Below, piece by piece: positions 24,496 through 33,362 of a stretch of 64,000 nt of DNA (its first letter is position 1; each line of letters starts with the position of its first letter). The DNA is from Nocardioides sp. LHD-245 (GTDB taxonomy: Bacteria > Actinomycetota > Actinomycetes > Propionibacteriales > Nocardioidaceae): NCBI RefSeq assembly GCF_030929495.1, contig NZ_JAVFWN010000005.1, positions 62,001-126,000 of the forward strand, read 5' to 3'. Made by a program: the position numbers and the translations under genes. The notes below the pieces were generated by a model, which did no database searches, had not been told where the DNA came from, and saw only the letters and a program-made list of their open reading frames with translations.

Positions 24496-26730
24496 TCAGC
24501 CGACGGTGGTGAGCAGCTGCGTGGCCCGGGTGAGGACGACGTAGAGCGTGGCCCGGCCGGTGGCGGACTCGTCCTCGATCTCCTGCGGCCGGACGACCAC
24601 GATGCCGTCGAACTCCAGGCCCTTGGTGTCGAGGCCGGTCAGCACCACGATCCGGTCCTCGCCCGACGGCGTGACAGACGAGTCGATCGCGGCCCGCGCA
24701 CCGGCGGCGTCGTCCGCGAGCTCGGGCCAGGAGGCGAGCCACGCGTTCACCTCCGAGCGCCGCGCGACGGGTACGACGATGCCCACCGTCCCGGAGACGC
24801 GGCCCGCGACCTCGAGGACGGCGGCCCGGGTCGCGGCCTCGAGCTCGGCGGCGCCCGCGCCCGCCGGGAGGTCGACGACGACCGGCTCCTCGCCGGTGCG
24901 GCGGACGGCGTCGGGCAGGTCGGCGTCGAGACCCACCCGCGCGGCGTAGGCGGCGGCGTGGGCGTAGATCTCGGCGGAGTTGCGGTAGTTGGTCGACAGG
25001 TGGAAGGAGTGCACCTGCTTGCGCTCGAGGGCGGCGGCCCGCGCGGCGTCGGACTCGGCCGGCACCGGCCACGACGACTGGGCGGGATCGCCGACGATGG
25101 TCCAGGAGGCGGTGCGACCGCGGCGGCCGACCATCCGCCACTGCATGGGCGTGAGGTCCTGCGCCTCGTCGATGAGGACGTGGGCGTAGCCGTCGTCCTC
25201 GATGCTGGAGACCGGCGGACGCCAGGGCCGGCCGGACGGCGCGAACTCGCGGTCCGCGGCGGTGATCAGCTCCTGGATGTCGACCGCGCCCTCGATCAGC
25301 GCCATCGGGTCGTCCCGCTCGTCGTCGGCCTTCTGAGGGAGGTCGCCGAGGGCGTAGCGGAGCTCGTCGAGCAGCGGCACGTCCTCGATGGCGATCTGCG
25401 GGCTGATCGCCCGGGTGGGGTCGAGGTGCGCCCAGGTCTTGGCCAGCAGCCGCTGCTCCTCGCCGGTCAGCAGTCCTTCGCCGACCCGCGCCAGGAACTC
25501 CGGCTCCCGCAGCCAGCACAGCACGGTGGCGGCGTCGAGCGGCGGCCACCAGGACAGCGCGAAGTCGAGGAAGTCGTCGCGCGACAGGATCTCGTCGTTG
25601 AACCTCTCGCGCCCCTGCTCGCGGCCGCGCTCGCCGCGGACCTGGCGCCACAGCGCGTCGAGGAGGGCGTGGGAGACCCGCGGGAGCTGCTTGTTGCGCA
25701 GGCCCTGCGACATCAGCTGCCGGCGGATCTGACCGAGCTTGCCGCGGTCGAGGACCAGCCGGTCGTCGCGCCAGAAGACGCGGTACTCGCGCGGGCTGCC
25801 GGGCGCCTGCTGGCGCGCCGTGCGCCGCATCAGCTCGGCCATCCGAGCCGAGCCCTTGATGTCGGCGACGGCCGGCTCGTCGTGCCGGGTGGCACGGACC
25901 TCGTCGACGACCTCGCCGAGGCTGCGCAGCGCGACCGCGGTCTCGCCGAGCGACGGCAGCACCCGCTCGATGTAGCGCATGAACACGCCGGACGGGCCGA
26001 CGACGAGGACGCCGCCGCGCTCGTAGCGCTGGCGGTCGGTGTAGAGGAGATAGGCCGCCCGGTGCAGCGCGACGACCGTCTTGCCCGTGCCGGGGCCGCC
26101 GGAGATGGTGACGACACCCCGGGAGGGTGCCCGGATCGCCTTGTCCTGTTCGGCCTGGATGGTCGCGACGATGGAGTGCATCGACCGGTCCCGGGCCCGG
26201 GAGAGCTGGGCCATCAGCGCGCCCTCACCGACGATCGGCAGCGAGCGACCCGCGGCCTCGGCCGCGTCCAGGCCCGCCGCGTCGAGCAGCTCGTCCTCGA
26301 CGCCGACCACACTGCGGCCGGCGCTGCGCAGCACCCGGCGGCGGAGTACGCCGTGCGGGTCGGCCGCCGTGGCCTGGTAGAACACCGCGGCGGCCGGCGC
26401 GCGCCAGTCGATCAGCAGCGACTCGTGGGCGTCGTCGCGCAGGCCGAGCCGTCCGACGTACCGCGGGGCGGCGTCGATCGCGGCATCGAGGTCGAGTCGG
26501 CCGAACACCAGGCCCTCGTGGGCGGCGTCGAGCTGCGCGATCCGCTTGGCCGCCTGGAACACCATCGCGTCGCGCTCAACGAGGCCGCCCTCGTGACCGA
26601 GGTGCGCCCGGGAGTGGCCTTCCCTCGCCAGCTGCTGGGCGGCCTTCCCGGCCTGCTCCAGCTGCTGATAGACCCGGTCGACGAACCTCTGCTCTGCCGT
26701 GACCTCGCGCTCCACCAGCTCGTCTGCCAC
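24496..26730 (-). CDS. HelD/HelR-like UvrD-family ATPase
   Basis: A 744-residue superfamily 1 helicase-like protein. N-terminal residues 1-60 form a coiled coil (AEQRFVDRVYQQLEQAGKAAQQLAREG), a HelD hallmark that reaches into RNA polymerase. SGGPGTGKTVVALHRAAYLLYT near 210 is Walker A, HVLIDEAQDLTPMQWRMV near 505 is motif II, and STNYRNSAEIY is a UvrD motif. C-terminal VVLTGLDTKGLEFDGIVVV and LYVVLTRAT complete the core. HelD-family proteins release stalled RNA polymerase, and some actinobacterial members protect against rifamycins; this role is inferred here. GTG start at 26730; hairpin terminator follows. Confidence 0.88.
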   Translation of the reverse strand: MADELVEREVTAEQRFVDRVYQQLEQAGKAAQQLAREGHSRAHLGHEGGLVERDAMVFQAAKRIAQLDAAHEGLVFGRLDLDAAIDAAPRYVGRLGLRDDAHESLLIDWRAPAAAVFYQATAADPHGVLRRRVLRSAGRSVVGVEDELLDAAGLDAAEAAGRSLPIVGEGALMAQLSRARDRSMHSIVATIQAEQDKAIRAPSRGVVTISGGPGTGKTVVALHRAAYLLYTDRQRYERGGVLVVGPSGVFMRYIERVLPSLGETAVALRSLGEVVDEVRATRHDEPAVADIKGSARMAELMRRTARQQAPGSPREYRVFWRDDRLVLDRGKLGQIRRQLMSQGLRNKQLPRVSHALLDALWRQVRGERGREQGRERFNDEILSRDDFLDFALSWWPPLDAATVLCWLREPEFLARVGEGLLTGEEQRLLAKTWAHLDPTRAISPQIAIEDVPLLDELRYALGDLPQKADDERDDPMALIEGAVDIQELITAADREFAPSGRPWRPPVSSIEDDGYAHVLIDEAQDLTPMQWRMVGRRGRTASWTIVGDPAQSSWPVPAESDAARAAALERKQVHSFHLSTNYRNSAEIYAHAAAYAARVGLDADLPDAVRRTGEEPVVVDLPAGAGAAELEAATRAAVLEVAGRVSGTVGIVVPVARRSEVNAWLASWPELADDAAGARAAIDSSVTPSGEDRIVVLTGLDTKGLEFDGIVVVRPQEIEDESATGRATLYVVLTRATQLLTTVG

Positions 26731-27067
26731 CGCTCGTGACCCCTGCCGTCCGCACTCGTTCTCGATCGCCGCGCCGATGGCGGCAAGCCACCAACTCTAC
26801 AGGCGCCGACAGTCCGTAGATATTCCGCCAGTAGGGGGCGGCGTCGCGAGCGCCGTGAGACGCGGGTGATGGCACGACGGCGGAGCGAAGTCGTGCTTGT
26901 CCGCCCATCGAGCGACGCCAACGCCGCCAGCGCGCGCGTATCGCGGCGCGCAGCAGGCGCCACCTACTGGCGGGATCTCTTGGCCGGAGGGGACGGCGAA
27001 CGCCCACCAAAGGCACTACTGTTGTCGAGATGGTCTGACGCATCGCGTGTCCAAGGGGGGTAGCACG
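26731..27067. promoter_or_regulatory. Divergent helD/TetR intergenic region with paired palindromic sites
   Basis: A 336-bp gap with no gene. CCGCCAGTAGGGGGCG (26825-26840) and CGCCACCTACTGGCGG (26958-26973) are inverted copies of each other with one mismatch, 117 bp apart; the second is itself a near palindrome (CGCCA-N5-TGGCG). Another inverted pair, GCACGAC (26872-26878) and GTCGTGC (26890-26896), lies between them. A TAGAGT element preceded by TG on the minus strand (26796-26803 region) could be the helicase -10. Two copies of one operator, one near each gene, suggest control by the adjacent TetR protein. Confidence 0.5.
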
Positions 27068-27697
27068 ATGAACATGACACCCAGGGCGACCCCGCCCCGC
27101 AAGCCGAATCGCCGCGGCGTCGCCGCGCGCGAGAGACTCCTGTCCACCGCGATCGAGATGCTCGGCACCGGTCGTCCCGAGACGGTGTCGATCAACATGG
27201 TCGCGAAGGAGGCCGGGCTCAGCTGGGGCTCGGTGCAGAACCTCTTCGGCGACTCCGACGGGTTCTGGTCGACCGTCGTCGACCAGGTCGTCGTCGCCGC
27301 GCCGGGCCTGTGGGCCGAGCCGACGAGTACGACGGTCGCGGGGCGGGTGGCCGAGGTCGCCGACCTCTACCGCGCGCTGCTCGACTCGCCGCAGGCGGTC
27401 ACCATCGAGACCATGCGCTGGGCGCTGCCCCGGCCGCTGGACGTGCTGGAGGAGACCCATCCCCGCACGGCGGCCTCGATCCGCACGCTCGACGAGATGA
27501 CGGCACGCGCGTTCGTCCGCTTCTTCGAGGGCATCGACGGCGCGGAGCTCGACGAGGAGCGCTCCGTCGCGATGTCCGAGGTGCTGCCCGCGATGCTGCG
27601 CAGCATGCGCAACGAGCGGCTGCTCGGGGCGGACATCGACCTCGATCGCGCCCACCGCGCGATCGTGACGATGCTGACGGCGTACCTCGAGGGCTGA
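27068..27697 (+). CDS. TetR family transcriptional regulator
   Basis: A 209-residue regulator. The HTH covers ARERLLSTAIEMLGTGRPETVS and INMVAKEAGLSWGSVQNLFGDSDGFW; the recognition helix has WGSVQNLFG instead of the usual YxYF, a mild divergence. The C-terminal domain is helical with no ligand signature. ATG 27068 is supported by AAGGGGGG about seven bases upstream; the longer frame upstream is not supported. It is divergent from the HelD-like gene across a region with paired palindromic sites. A hairpin overlaps its stop codon. Confidence 0.9.
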   Translation: MNMTPRATPPRKPNRRGVAARERLLSTAIEMLGTGRPETVSINMVAKEAGLSWGSVQNLFGDSDGFWSTVVDQVVVAAPGLWAEPTSTTVAGRVAEVADLYRALLDSPQAVTIETMRWALPRPLDVLEETHPRTAASIRTLDEMTARAFVRFFEGIDGAELDEERSVAMSEVLPAMLRSMRNERLLGADIDLDRAHRAIVTMLTAYLEG

Positions 27698-27712
27698 GCC
27701 GCCTCTCAGCCC
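27691..27712. terminator. Hairpin terminator overlapping the TetR stop
   Basis: GGGCTGAG (27691-27698) pairs perfectly with CTCAGCCC (27705-27712) around a six-base loop. The TetR stop codon lies inside the left arm. It also sits just beyond the convergent LLM oxidoreductase stop at 27723, so it can serve both genes. No U-tract. Confidence 0.65.
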
Positions 27713-27722
27713 GGATCCACGC

Positions 27723-28604
27723 TCAGCCGAGCAGGGCCCGGGTCGGCGCGATGATGTCGGCGCCGAACCGGGCGATGCCGTCGAGCTTCTGCTCCAGCGG
27801 CGCGTCCTGCGGGTAGTAGTACATCCACGGCATCGTCATGCACATCGTCACGCCGCCGCGCGAGGCACGGGCGAAGTCCTCGGGCACGACCGCGTCCGTC
27901 AGCGCCGGTACGACGGCGAACGGCTCGTCGGGATCGCGGCCTGCCTCCCGCCGCAGGCCGCGCAGCCGCTCGACGATCGCGATCGCCTCGTCGACGCTCG
28001 CCATGTCGCCGATCCAACCGTCGTTGCGGGCGGCCCGTCGGAACGCCACGTCCGACAGCCCGCCGACCCACACCGGGATCGGTCCGGGCGGCTCGGGCAG
28101 CATGACCAGCCGCTCGCAGCTGTAGAACTCGCCCGCGAACTCGGTCCAGCCGGGTCGCCACAGCTCGCGCATCAGGTCCAGCCCCTCGTCGGTGCGCCGG
28201 CCGCGCGTGGCGAAGTCCTCCTCGAGGAGCTCGAACTCCTCACGGCACCAGCCGACGCCCACGCCGAGCGCGACCCGGCCACCGGACAGCGCTGCCGCCG
28301 TGCCGATCGCCTTCGCGACCACGAACGGGTTGCGCATCGCGGCGACGTAGATCGAGGTGAAGAACCGCAGCTCGGTGGTCACCTGCGAGAGCGCGCCGAT
28401 GGTGACCCACGGGTCCGGCCAGTCGACCTCGGGCTTCCAGCGCCGCCCGCCGTCGCGGGTGTAGGGGTACGGCGTCGCGATGGACTCCAGGTCGACGACG
28501 TGGTCGGCGAGGCTGAGCGCCGCGAACCCTGCCTGCTCCGCGCCGCGCGCCAGGGCGACGAGCTGGTCGGTCGGGTGGTAGGCGGTCACCATCGCGAAGT
28601 CCAC
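27723..28604 (-). CDS. LLM-class (F420-dependent type) oxidoreductase
   Basis: A 293-residue luciferase-like monooxygenase-family TIM barrel. Motifs include the N-terminal LARGAEQAGFAALSLADH, RNPFVVAKAIGTAAALSGGRVALGVGVGWCREEF near 90-125, and PIPVWVGGLSDVAFRRAAR with GWIG, typical of the TIGR03619-like F420 subgroup. Such enzymes use F420 or FMN to reduce or oxygenate lipophilic substrates. GTG 28604 is six bases after TAGGGT and just downstream of a perfect 16-bp palindrome matching the KstR box pattern, so steroid/lipid-linked repression is likely. The function of this member is unknown. Confidence 0.87.
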   Translation of the reverse strand: MDFAMVTAYHPTDQLVALARGAEQAGFAALSLADHVVDLESIATPYPYTRDGGRRWKPEVDWPDPWVTIGALSQVTTELRFFTSIYVAAMRNPFVVAKAIGTAAALSGGRVALGVGVGWCREEFELLEEDFATRGRRTDEGLDLMRELWRPGWTEFAGEFYSCERLVMLPEPPGPIPVWVGGLSDVAFRRAARNDGWIGDMASVDEAIAIVERLRGLRREAGRDPDEPFAVVPALTDAVVPEDFARASRGGVTMCMTMPWMYYYPQDAPLEQKLDGIARFGADIIAPTRALLG

Positions 28605-28610
28605 GACTGC

Positions 28611-28641
28611 ACCCTAGGCGACGAACTAGAACATGTTCTAG
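28611..28641 (-). promoter_or_regulatory. KstR-like operator and leaderless promoter of the LLM gene
   Basis: CTAGAACATGTTCTAG (28626-28641) is a perfect 16-bp palindrome containing TAGAACATGTTCTA, which fits the TNNAACNNGTTNNA pattern of the mycobacterial cholesterol-regulon repressor KstR. On the minus strand TAGGGT (28616-28611) ends six bases before the GTG at 28604. A near-identical box stands at 33349-33362. Binding by a KstR orthologue is inferred; the regulator gene is not in this window. Confidence 0.68.
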
Positions 28642-28644
28642 GCC

Positions 28645-31176
28645 CTAGGGCGTGGGTCCGCCGAGGACGCAGAGCTGGATCCCGCGCTCGATGGCCGCCT
28701 CCCGCGAGTTCACGCCCCACTTGCGGTAGATGCTGCGCATGTGGGACTTCACCGTCTCCGGCGACAGGTGCAGCGCCGCCGCGACCTGGCTGCGCCGCGG
28801 ATGGTCGAGGGAGGCGCGCAGGACCGCGATCTCCTGGCCGGTGAGCGGCGCCGCGTCGGAGCCGGGGTCGAGGGCGCCCGCGCGACCGCGGACCGCGGCG
28901 ACGACGTCGGCGTCGAGGTACGCCGCGGCGGCGTCGTCGTGACGCAGCGCGTGCTCCCGCAGCGCCGCGAGGTCGTCGGCCGGCACGTGCAGCAGGTGCG
29001 CCCGGGCCCCGTGCTCGGCGTACCGGGCCGCGGCCTGGTCGAGCAGCGCCCCGGCCGCGTCCCGGCAGCCCGCGCGCAGCGCCGCCGCGGCGCCGAGGGT
29101 GGCGACGGCGGCGCGGGACCGGACGGTGTGTCCCGCCTGGACCTGGAGGCGGGGCACCAGGTCGAGTGCACCCGCCGGATCGCCGGCGGCGAGCCGGGCG
29201 AGCAGTCGGGCCGGCGCCAGCTGGGCGGTCCAGCGGGTCGTCCCGTGCAGCAGCGGCTCGGCATCGCGGGCCCGGCCCTGCGCGATGAGCACGGCGGCCA
29301 CGAGGCCGTGCAGCGCGGCCGTCCCGAGGTTCTCGCCGACACCGGGCGGCGCCGGGCGGGAGCGGAGCGCCGCGGAGATCCGCTCCAGCTCGGCTCCGAC
29401 GTCCCCGAGGCCGTGCAGGGCCTGCAACCGGGTCCAGGCCAGGAAGGGCCACAGCTCCCCGATGCCGTCGTACGACGCCCCGTCATGCTCGGCCAGCGCG
29501 TCCGCGAACTCGAAGCGGTCCAGCCGCAGCAGGCCCCGACCGACCGCCGCCAGGCCGTGCGTGGCCGCCGCTCCCTGCTCGATCCCCGGCCCCAGCAGGC
29601 GGGCCGCGGTCCGCGACCGGCCGTCGATCGCCGCGAGGCCGACGGCGTACGCCGTCGTGTCGGCGTGCGACCACGGTTGCCGCGCGAGCGCCAGGGCCCG
29701 CCCGGCGAGGAGGTGGGCCCGGTCCAGATCGCCGACCTGGAGGAGCGAGAAGGCCAGATGGCGCCACGCACCCGCCCGCACGTCGGCGAGGGGCTCGGCG
29801 TGCGCCGCGGCGAGCGCCACGCCGGCGTCGGGCGCATCGAGAATCTCGAGTGCGGCGCGGGCGGCGGCCCCGGCGTCGACGTACCGGCCGAGGTGGCGCA
29901 GGGCGACCGACCGGGCGACCTGGTGGAAGAACGGGCTCTCCCGTCCCTTCGCCCGCGGCCCCGGGTCCGGCCCGCCCGGCGGCTCCGCGGGGTGGTCGAC
30001 GACCCGTGCGAAGTACTCCTGCGCGGCCTGCCGGGTCGTCGGGTTGCCGCTCAGCACCAGCCCGCGGGCGAGCGCGAGCCGCGGGTTCTGGACGACCGCG
30101 GCCCGCGGGATCCGGCTCAGCTGGTCGTCGAGGCGCCGGGTCACCTCCGTCTCGGGGACCGCCGAGAGCGCGGCGCACACGATCCGTCCCGCGAGCTCGT
30201 GCCGGCCGGCGGCCACCGCCAGCGCGAGGCCCGTCAGGTGGTCGCCGCGGCCGTGCAGCCAGGTCGCGGTGACGCCGGTGCCCCAGCGGTGCCGGTCGGT
30301 GTCGGTCGCGAGCAGCGCGCCGCGGGCGGCGGCGCGCAGCGAGTCGACGATCCGGAAGACCCGGCGCCCCGCGGCATCGTTCTCCCAACGTCCGTTGCCG
30401 TCGGCGGCGAGCCCGGTGAACAGGTCCGCCACCTCTGCCGGCGACCGGCCGCTCAGCGTGCCCGCGAGCCCGGCGTCGAGGTACGGCGCCGCGCAGGTGT
30501 CCTGCACGAAGCGCCAGGCCGCGGGTCCGTCGAGCTGGGCGGCCAGGTCCTGGGCGACGATCGTCCACCAGCCGCCGATGCCCCGGGCCTGTTGGCCACG
30601 CCGCGTCGCGAGCGCCGGGGCCAGGCTGGCCGCACGCACGGCCAGGGGGAATCCGTCGGTGTCGGCGTGCACGTCGACAGCGGCGACCCGGAGGGCGTCA
30701 GAGCCGTCCTGGGTGAGGAAGCGCACGGTCTCCTCCGCGGTGAACGCGAGGTCGCCCGCGTCGATCACCGTCGCCGCGCCGGGCGGCTCGCCCGCCCGGA
30801 GGAGTCCGGTCGTGGCCCGGGTCGTGACGATCACCCGGGCCCCGGGCCGGGTGAGGACGTGCTCGCGGACCAGCGCGTCGACGGCCTCGGTGGCCGCGCC
30901 GAGGCGCTCGTACCCGTCGAGGACCACCACCGGCGCGTCGGGCAGTGCCCGCAGGGCGGCGGGGTCCCCGGTGACGGCGCCGACCGACACCCACCGGAAC
31001 GCGGGCGCGGTGCCGGAGCGCAGCCACTGCCGCACCACCGTGGACTTGCCGAAGCCGGACGGCGCCTGCAGGACCGTCACCGGCGCAGCGCGGTCCAGGA
31101 GCTCGAGGAGACGCTCGCGCCGAAGGGTCGCGAACGGACGGGAGGGGGTGCTGGTCGCGCCGGGGGAATGCGCCAT
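28645..31176 (-). CDS. Large LuxR-family ATPase regulator (LAL/MalT-like)
   Basis: An 843-residue one-protein regulator. Residues 38-46 (APSGFGKST) form the P-loop of a STAND-type NTPase, with VVVLDGYERLG near 90 as Walker B. The middle 500 residues are Ala/Leu-rich helical repeats of TPR type. The C-terminal 65 residues are a LuxR HTH (LTGQEIAVLRASL, then ETVKSHMRSIYRKWGVNSREAAIERG). ATG 31176 is chosen; ATG 31266 is possible but lacks a ribosome site. It is divergent from the fused ECF sigma gene. The inducer is unknown. Confidence 0.88.
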   Translation of the reverse strand: MAHSPGATSTPSRPFATLRRERLLELLDRAAPVTVLQAPSGFGKSTVVRQWLRSGTAPAFRWVSVGAVTGDPAALRALPDAPVVVLDGYERLGAATEAVDALVREHVLTRPGARVIVTTRATTGLLRAGEPPGAATVIDAGDLAFTAEETVRFLTQDGSDALRVAAVDVHADTDGFPLAVRAASLAPALATRRGQQARGIGGWWTIVAQDLAAQLDGPAAWRFVQDTCAAPYLDAGLAGTLSGRSPAEVADLFTGLAADGNGRWENDAAGRRVFRIVDSLRAAARGALLATDTDRHRWGTGVTATWLHGRGDHLTGLALAVAAGRHELAGRIVCAALSAVPETEVTRRLDDQLSRIPRAAVVQNPRLALARGLVLSGNPTTRQAAQEYFARVVDHPAEPPGGPDPGPRAKGRESPFFHQVARSVALRHLGRYVDAGAAARAALEILDAPDAGVALAAAHAEPLADVRAGAWRHLAFSLLQVGDLDRAHLLAGRALALARQPWSHADTTAYAVGLAAIDGRSRTAARLLGPGIEQGAAATHGLAAVGRGLLRLDRFEFADALAEHDGASYDGIGELWPFLAWTRLQALHGLGDVGAELERISAALRSRPAPPGVGENLGTAALHGLVAAVLIAQGRARDAEPLLHGTTRWTAQLAPARLLARLAAGDPAGALDLVPRLQVQAGHTVRSRAAVATLGAAAALRAGCRDAAGALLDQAAARYAEHGARAHLLHVPADDLAALREHALRHDDAAAAYLDADVVAAVRGRAGALDPGSDAAPLTGQEIAVLRASLDHPRRSQVAAALHLSPETVKSHMRSIYRKWGVNSREAAIERGIQLCVLGGPTP

Positions 31177-31372
31177 CGGTGTGCCCTGTCGTCGGTGCGG
31201 TGCGCGCGTTCCCCCCGGTTCGCCGCGGCAGTCGGGGAAGCAAGACGCACGGCCGGTCGCGCTCATGACGCGGTTTCTCAGGAGATTTCGCACATCGGCG
31301 TCCCGTCTCCTCCGGGCGCCGTCCAGCGGTAGCCTCCTAGCACCCCTTCACCAACAGATCGACTGCCGGAAG

Positions 31373-33328
31373 ATGCCGACCGACCTGCCCGACGAGAACG
31401 CCCTGCTGCGCCGCGCCCACGCCGGCGATGCCGCCGCGCTGGAGGCGTTGTACGCCGACAACGTGGCCTCCGCGCGCCGGCTGGCCGTGATCCTCGCGGG
31501 CCCGTCGGCCGCCGAGGACCTGGTGGCCGACGCGTTCGCGCGGGTGCTCGCGCGGATCCGCGCGGGCGAGGGACCGGTGACCAACTTCCGCGGCTACCTG
31601 TTCGCGACGATCCGCAACCGGCACCGCGACCTGATGCGTCGCGCCGGCCGCGAGGCGCCGGTCTCCGACGAGCCGTGGCTCCTGGAGAGCCCCACGGAGT
31701 CGGTGGAGGAGCAGGTCCAGGAGCTCGACGAAGGCGTTGCCGTCGCGGCACTCGGGAGCCTGCCCGACCGCTGGCAGCGGGTGCTGTGGCACCTCGAGGT
31801 CGAGGGCCACCAGGTACCCGAGGTCGCGGCCATGCTCAGCATGTCGCCGGCCGCGGTGTCGTCGCTGGCCTACCGCGCCCGCGAGGGACTCAAGGTCGCC
31901 TACCTTGAGCACCACCTGCCGACGGCCGCCGGCACCAAGCCGTGTGCGTGGGTCCGTCAGCGGCTCGGCAGCCATGTCCGAGGCAGCCTCAGCCCGCGGG
32001 CCGGAGCCCGGCTCGAGGCCCATCTGACGACCTGTGCCGCCTGCTCGGCGGCTGCCGCCGACCTGCAGCATGTGAACCGGAAGCTCGCCGGGATGGTCCT
32101 GCCCGTCCTGCTGGTGGGTGGGGCCGGGGCCGGCCTGCTCGACCTGGTCGGCGCCGCCGGAGGAAGCGGCCCCGGCGGATCCGGTGAGTCGGGCGGCACG
32201 ACGGCGTCCGCCGCCGGTGCGGGTGCGGCAGGAGCCGCCGCTGCCCGGGCCGCGGCGGCCGGCGGCGGGGCGGGCCGCGGCGCGACGGGCCCGCGCCCAC
32301 CGTCCGGTCCCGCGCGGGTGCTGCGGCTGCTCACCGGTCGCGGCGCGACGATGACCGGTGCCGGTGCCGGTGCGGGTGGCATCACCCTCGTCGCCCTGGC
32401 CGCGGCGGCACTCGTGCTGGTCCTGGTCGCCGTGACCTGGTGGGTCGTCGCGGGCGCTGACGACGCCGACGGCCCGGCCGCCGACCACCCGGCGACGGAT
32501 GCGGCCACCGGCCGGCCGGACCTGCCGTCGAGCACCGGCGCGAGCCCGGACCCCACCGCCACGGACCCCGCCACCGATGGAGCGAGCGACGGCACGACGC
32601 CGGCGGTCGATCCGCTGGAGCCCACCGGTCAAACGACCGGCGCCACGGCGACGGCCGCTCCCGGTCCGCGGCCGGGCACCGCGGCGACCGGCCCCGGGAA
32701 GCTCGGCGCGACCCGCGCGGCACCGCCCGTCGCCGTACGCCCGACGGCGCCGAGCGCCACCGCGATCAGCGGCTGTGGCAGCTTCGGCTCGCTCGCGATG
32801 CCGCCGACCCCGGGCGTCGAGTACGTCCTCACCCAGGGCGACGGGAGGCAGGGCGCCTGGGAGGTGACCGGGAAGCCGCGCAGCGGCTACGTCCTCGCCG
32901 CCGACGCCCAGCAGCGCTTCAGCGGGGACCTCGGCGCCTACTACGCCTGCCCCGCACTCGGCGCGCTCTCCGTCGCCGACCTCGGCGGCGGCGACTGGCG
33001 GCTGACCGCGCCGGTGAGCGCCACCGGTCCCGGGAGCTACCCGCTGACCGCGGCCGTGACCGTGGACTCCGACACCTACGTCCCGGCGGGCGGGGTGAGC
33101 GGCGCCGGCTGGACCTGCTGGGGCCCCAATCCCGGCGACCCGCAGATCGGGGCGGGCAGCGGCTTCATGCTCCCGGCCGGGTTCACGATGGACTGCCGGT
33201 TCGCCTACGCCGGCGCCGCGCCCCCCGACCTCGCGGTCACCATGACCCCGGTCACCGTCGGTCCACCTCCGACCGGCACGGTCGCGCTCACCGCCGACGG
33301 CACCCCCCGGGGCAGCGCGACCTACTGA
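31373..33328 (+). CDS. ECF sigma factor fused to zinc-finger anti-sigma and membrane/extracytoplasmic modules
   Basis: A 651-residue fusion. Residues 1-180 are an ECF sigma factor: region 2 (AAEDLVADAFARVLARI, GYLFATIRNRHRDLMRRA) and region 4 (LPDRWQRVLWHLEVEGHQVPEVAAMLSMSPAAVSSLAYRARE in outline). HLTTCAAC (217-224) is a zinc-binding anti-sigma (ZAS) motif. Two hydrophobic segments follow, near 241-262 and 336-362, separated by a Gly/Ala-rich linker. The last 290 residues are Pro/Thr/Ala-rich and end in a Cys-containing domain starting near SGCGSFGS. Self-contained sigma/anti-sigma proteins are known in actinobacteria. ATG 31373 has only CGGAAG touching it. Confidence 0.85.
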   Translation: MPTDLPDENALLRRAHAGDAAALEALYADNVASARRLAVILAGPSAAEDLVADAFARVLARIRAGEGPVTNFRGYLFATIRNRHRDLMRRAGREAPVSDEPWLLESPTESVEEQVQELDEGVAVAALGSLPDRWQRVLWHLEVEGHQVPEVAAMLSMSPAAVSSLAYRAREGLKVAYLEHHLPTAAGTKPCAWVRQRLGSHVRGSLSPRAGARLEAHLTTCAACSAAAADLQHVNRKLAGMVLPVLLVGGAGAGLLDLVGAAGGSGPGGSGESGGTTASAAGAGAAGAAAARAAAAGGGAGRGATGPRPPSGPARVLRLLTGRGATMTGAGAGAGGITLVALAAAALVLVLVAVTWWVVAGADDADGPAADHPATDAATGRPDLPSSTGASPDPTATDPATDGASDGTTPAVDPLEPTGQTTGATATAAPGPRPGTAATGPGKLGATRAAPPVAVRPTAPSATAISGCGSFGSLAMPPTPGVEYVLTQGDGRQGAWEVTGKPRSGYVLAADAQQRFSGDLGAYYACPALGALSVADLGGGDWRLTAPVSATGPGSYPLTAAVTVDSDTYVPAGGVSGAGWTCWGPNPGDPQIGAGSGFMLPAGFTMDCRFAYAGAAPPDLAVTMTPVTVGPPPTGTVALTADGTPRGSATY

Positions 33329-33348
33329 CGCGGACCCCCGATCCCGGG

Positions 33349-33362
33349 TAGAACATGTTCCA
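33349..33362 (+). promoter_or_regulatory. KstR-like operator overlapping the start codon
   Basis: TAGAACATGTTCCA (33349-33362) fits TNNAACNNGTTNNA and shares 12 of 14 bases in order with the perfect box at 28627-28640 (TAGAACATGTTC is identical). Its last base is the A of the ATG of the dienoyl-CoA-reductase-like gene, so repressor binding would cover the promoter or start of transcription. Confidence 0.65.

Noticed and set aside
22849..26739. A 1296-codon open frame on the plus strand antisense to alkB and the helicase
   Set aside because: It is a high-GC shadow: composition follows the opposite strand, no motif is recognisable, and the minus-strand genes have complete family signatures.
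26731..26830. Rifamycin-associated element upstream of the HelD-like gene
   Set aside because: I searched by eye for the inverted-repeat element described upstream of actinobacterial helR genes and did not find a convincing match.
28627..28640. SOS/LexA box reading of GAACATGTTC
   Set aside because: Gram-positive LexA boxes have GAAC-N4-GTTC; here only two bases separate the half-sites, which fits the KstR-type pattern instead.
29099..31372. Plus-strand open frame leading into the fused ECF sigma gene
   Set aside because: The Arg/Ser/Pro-rich upstream part is antisense to the LuxR-type ATPase. The true product starts at the ATG at 31373, where sigma homology begins.
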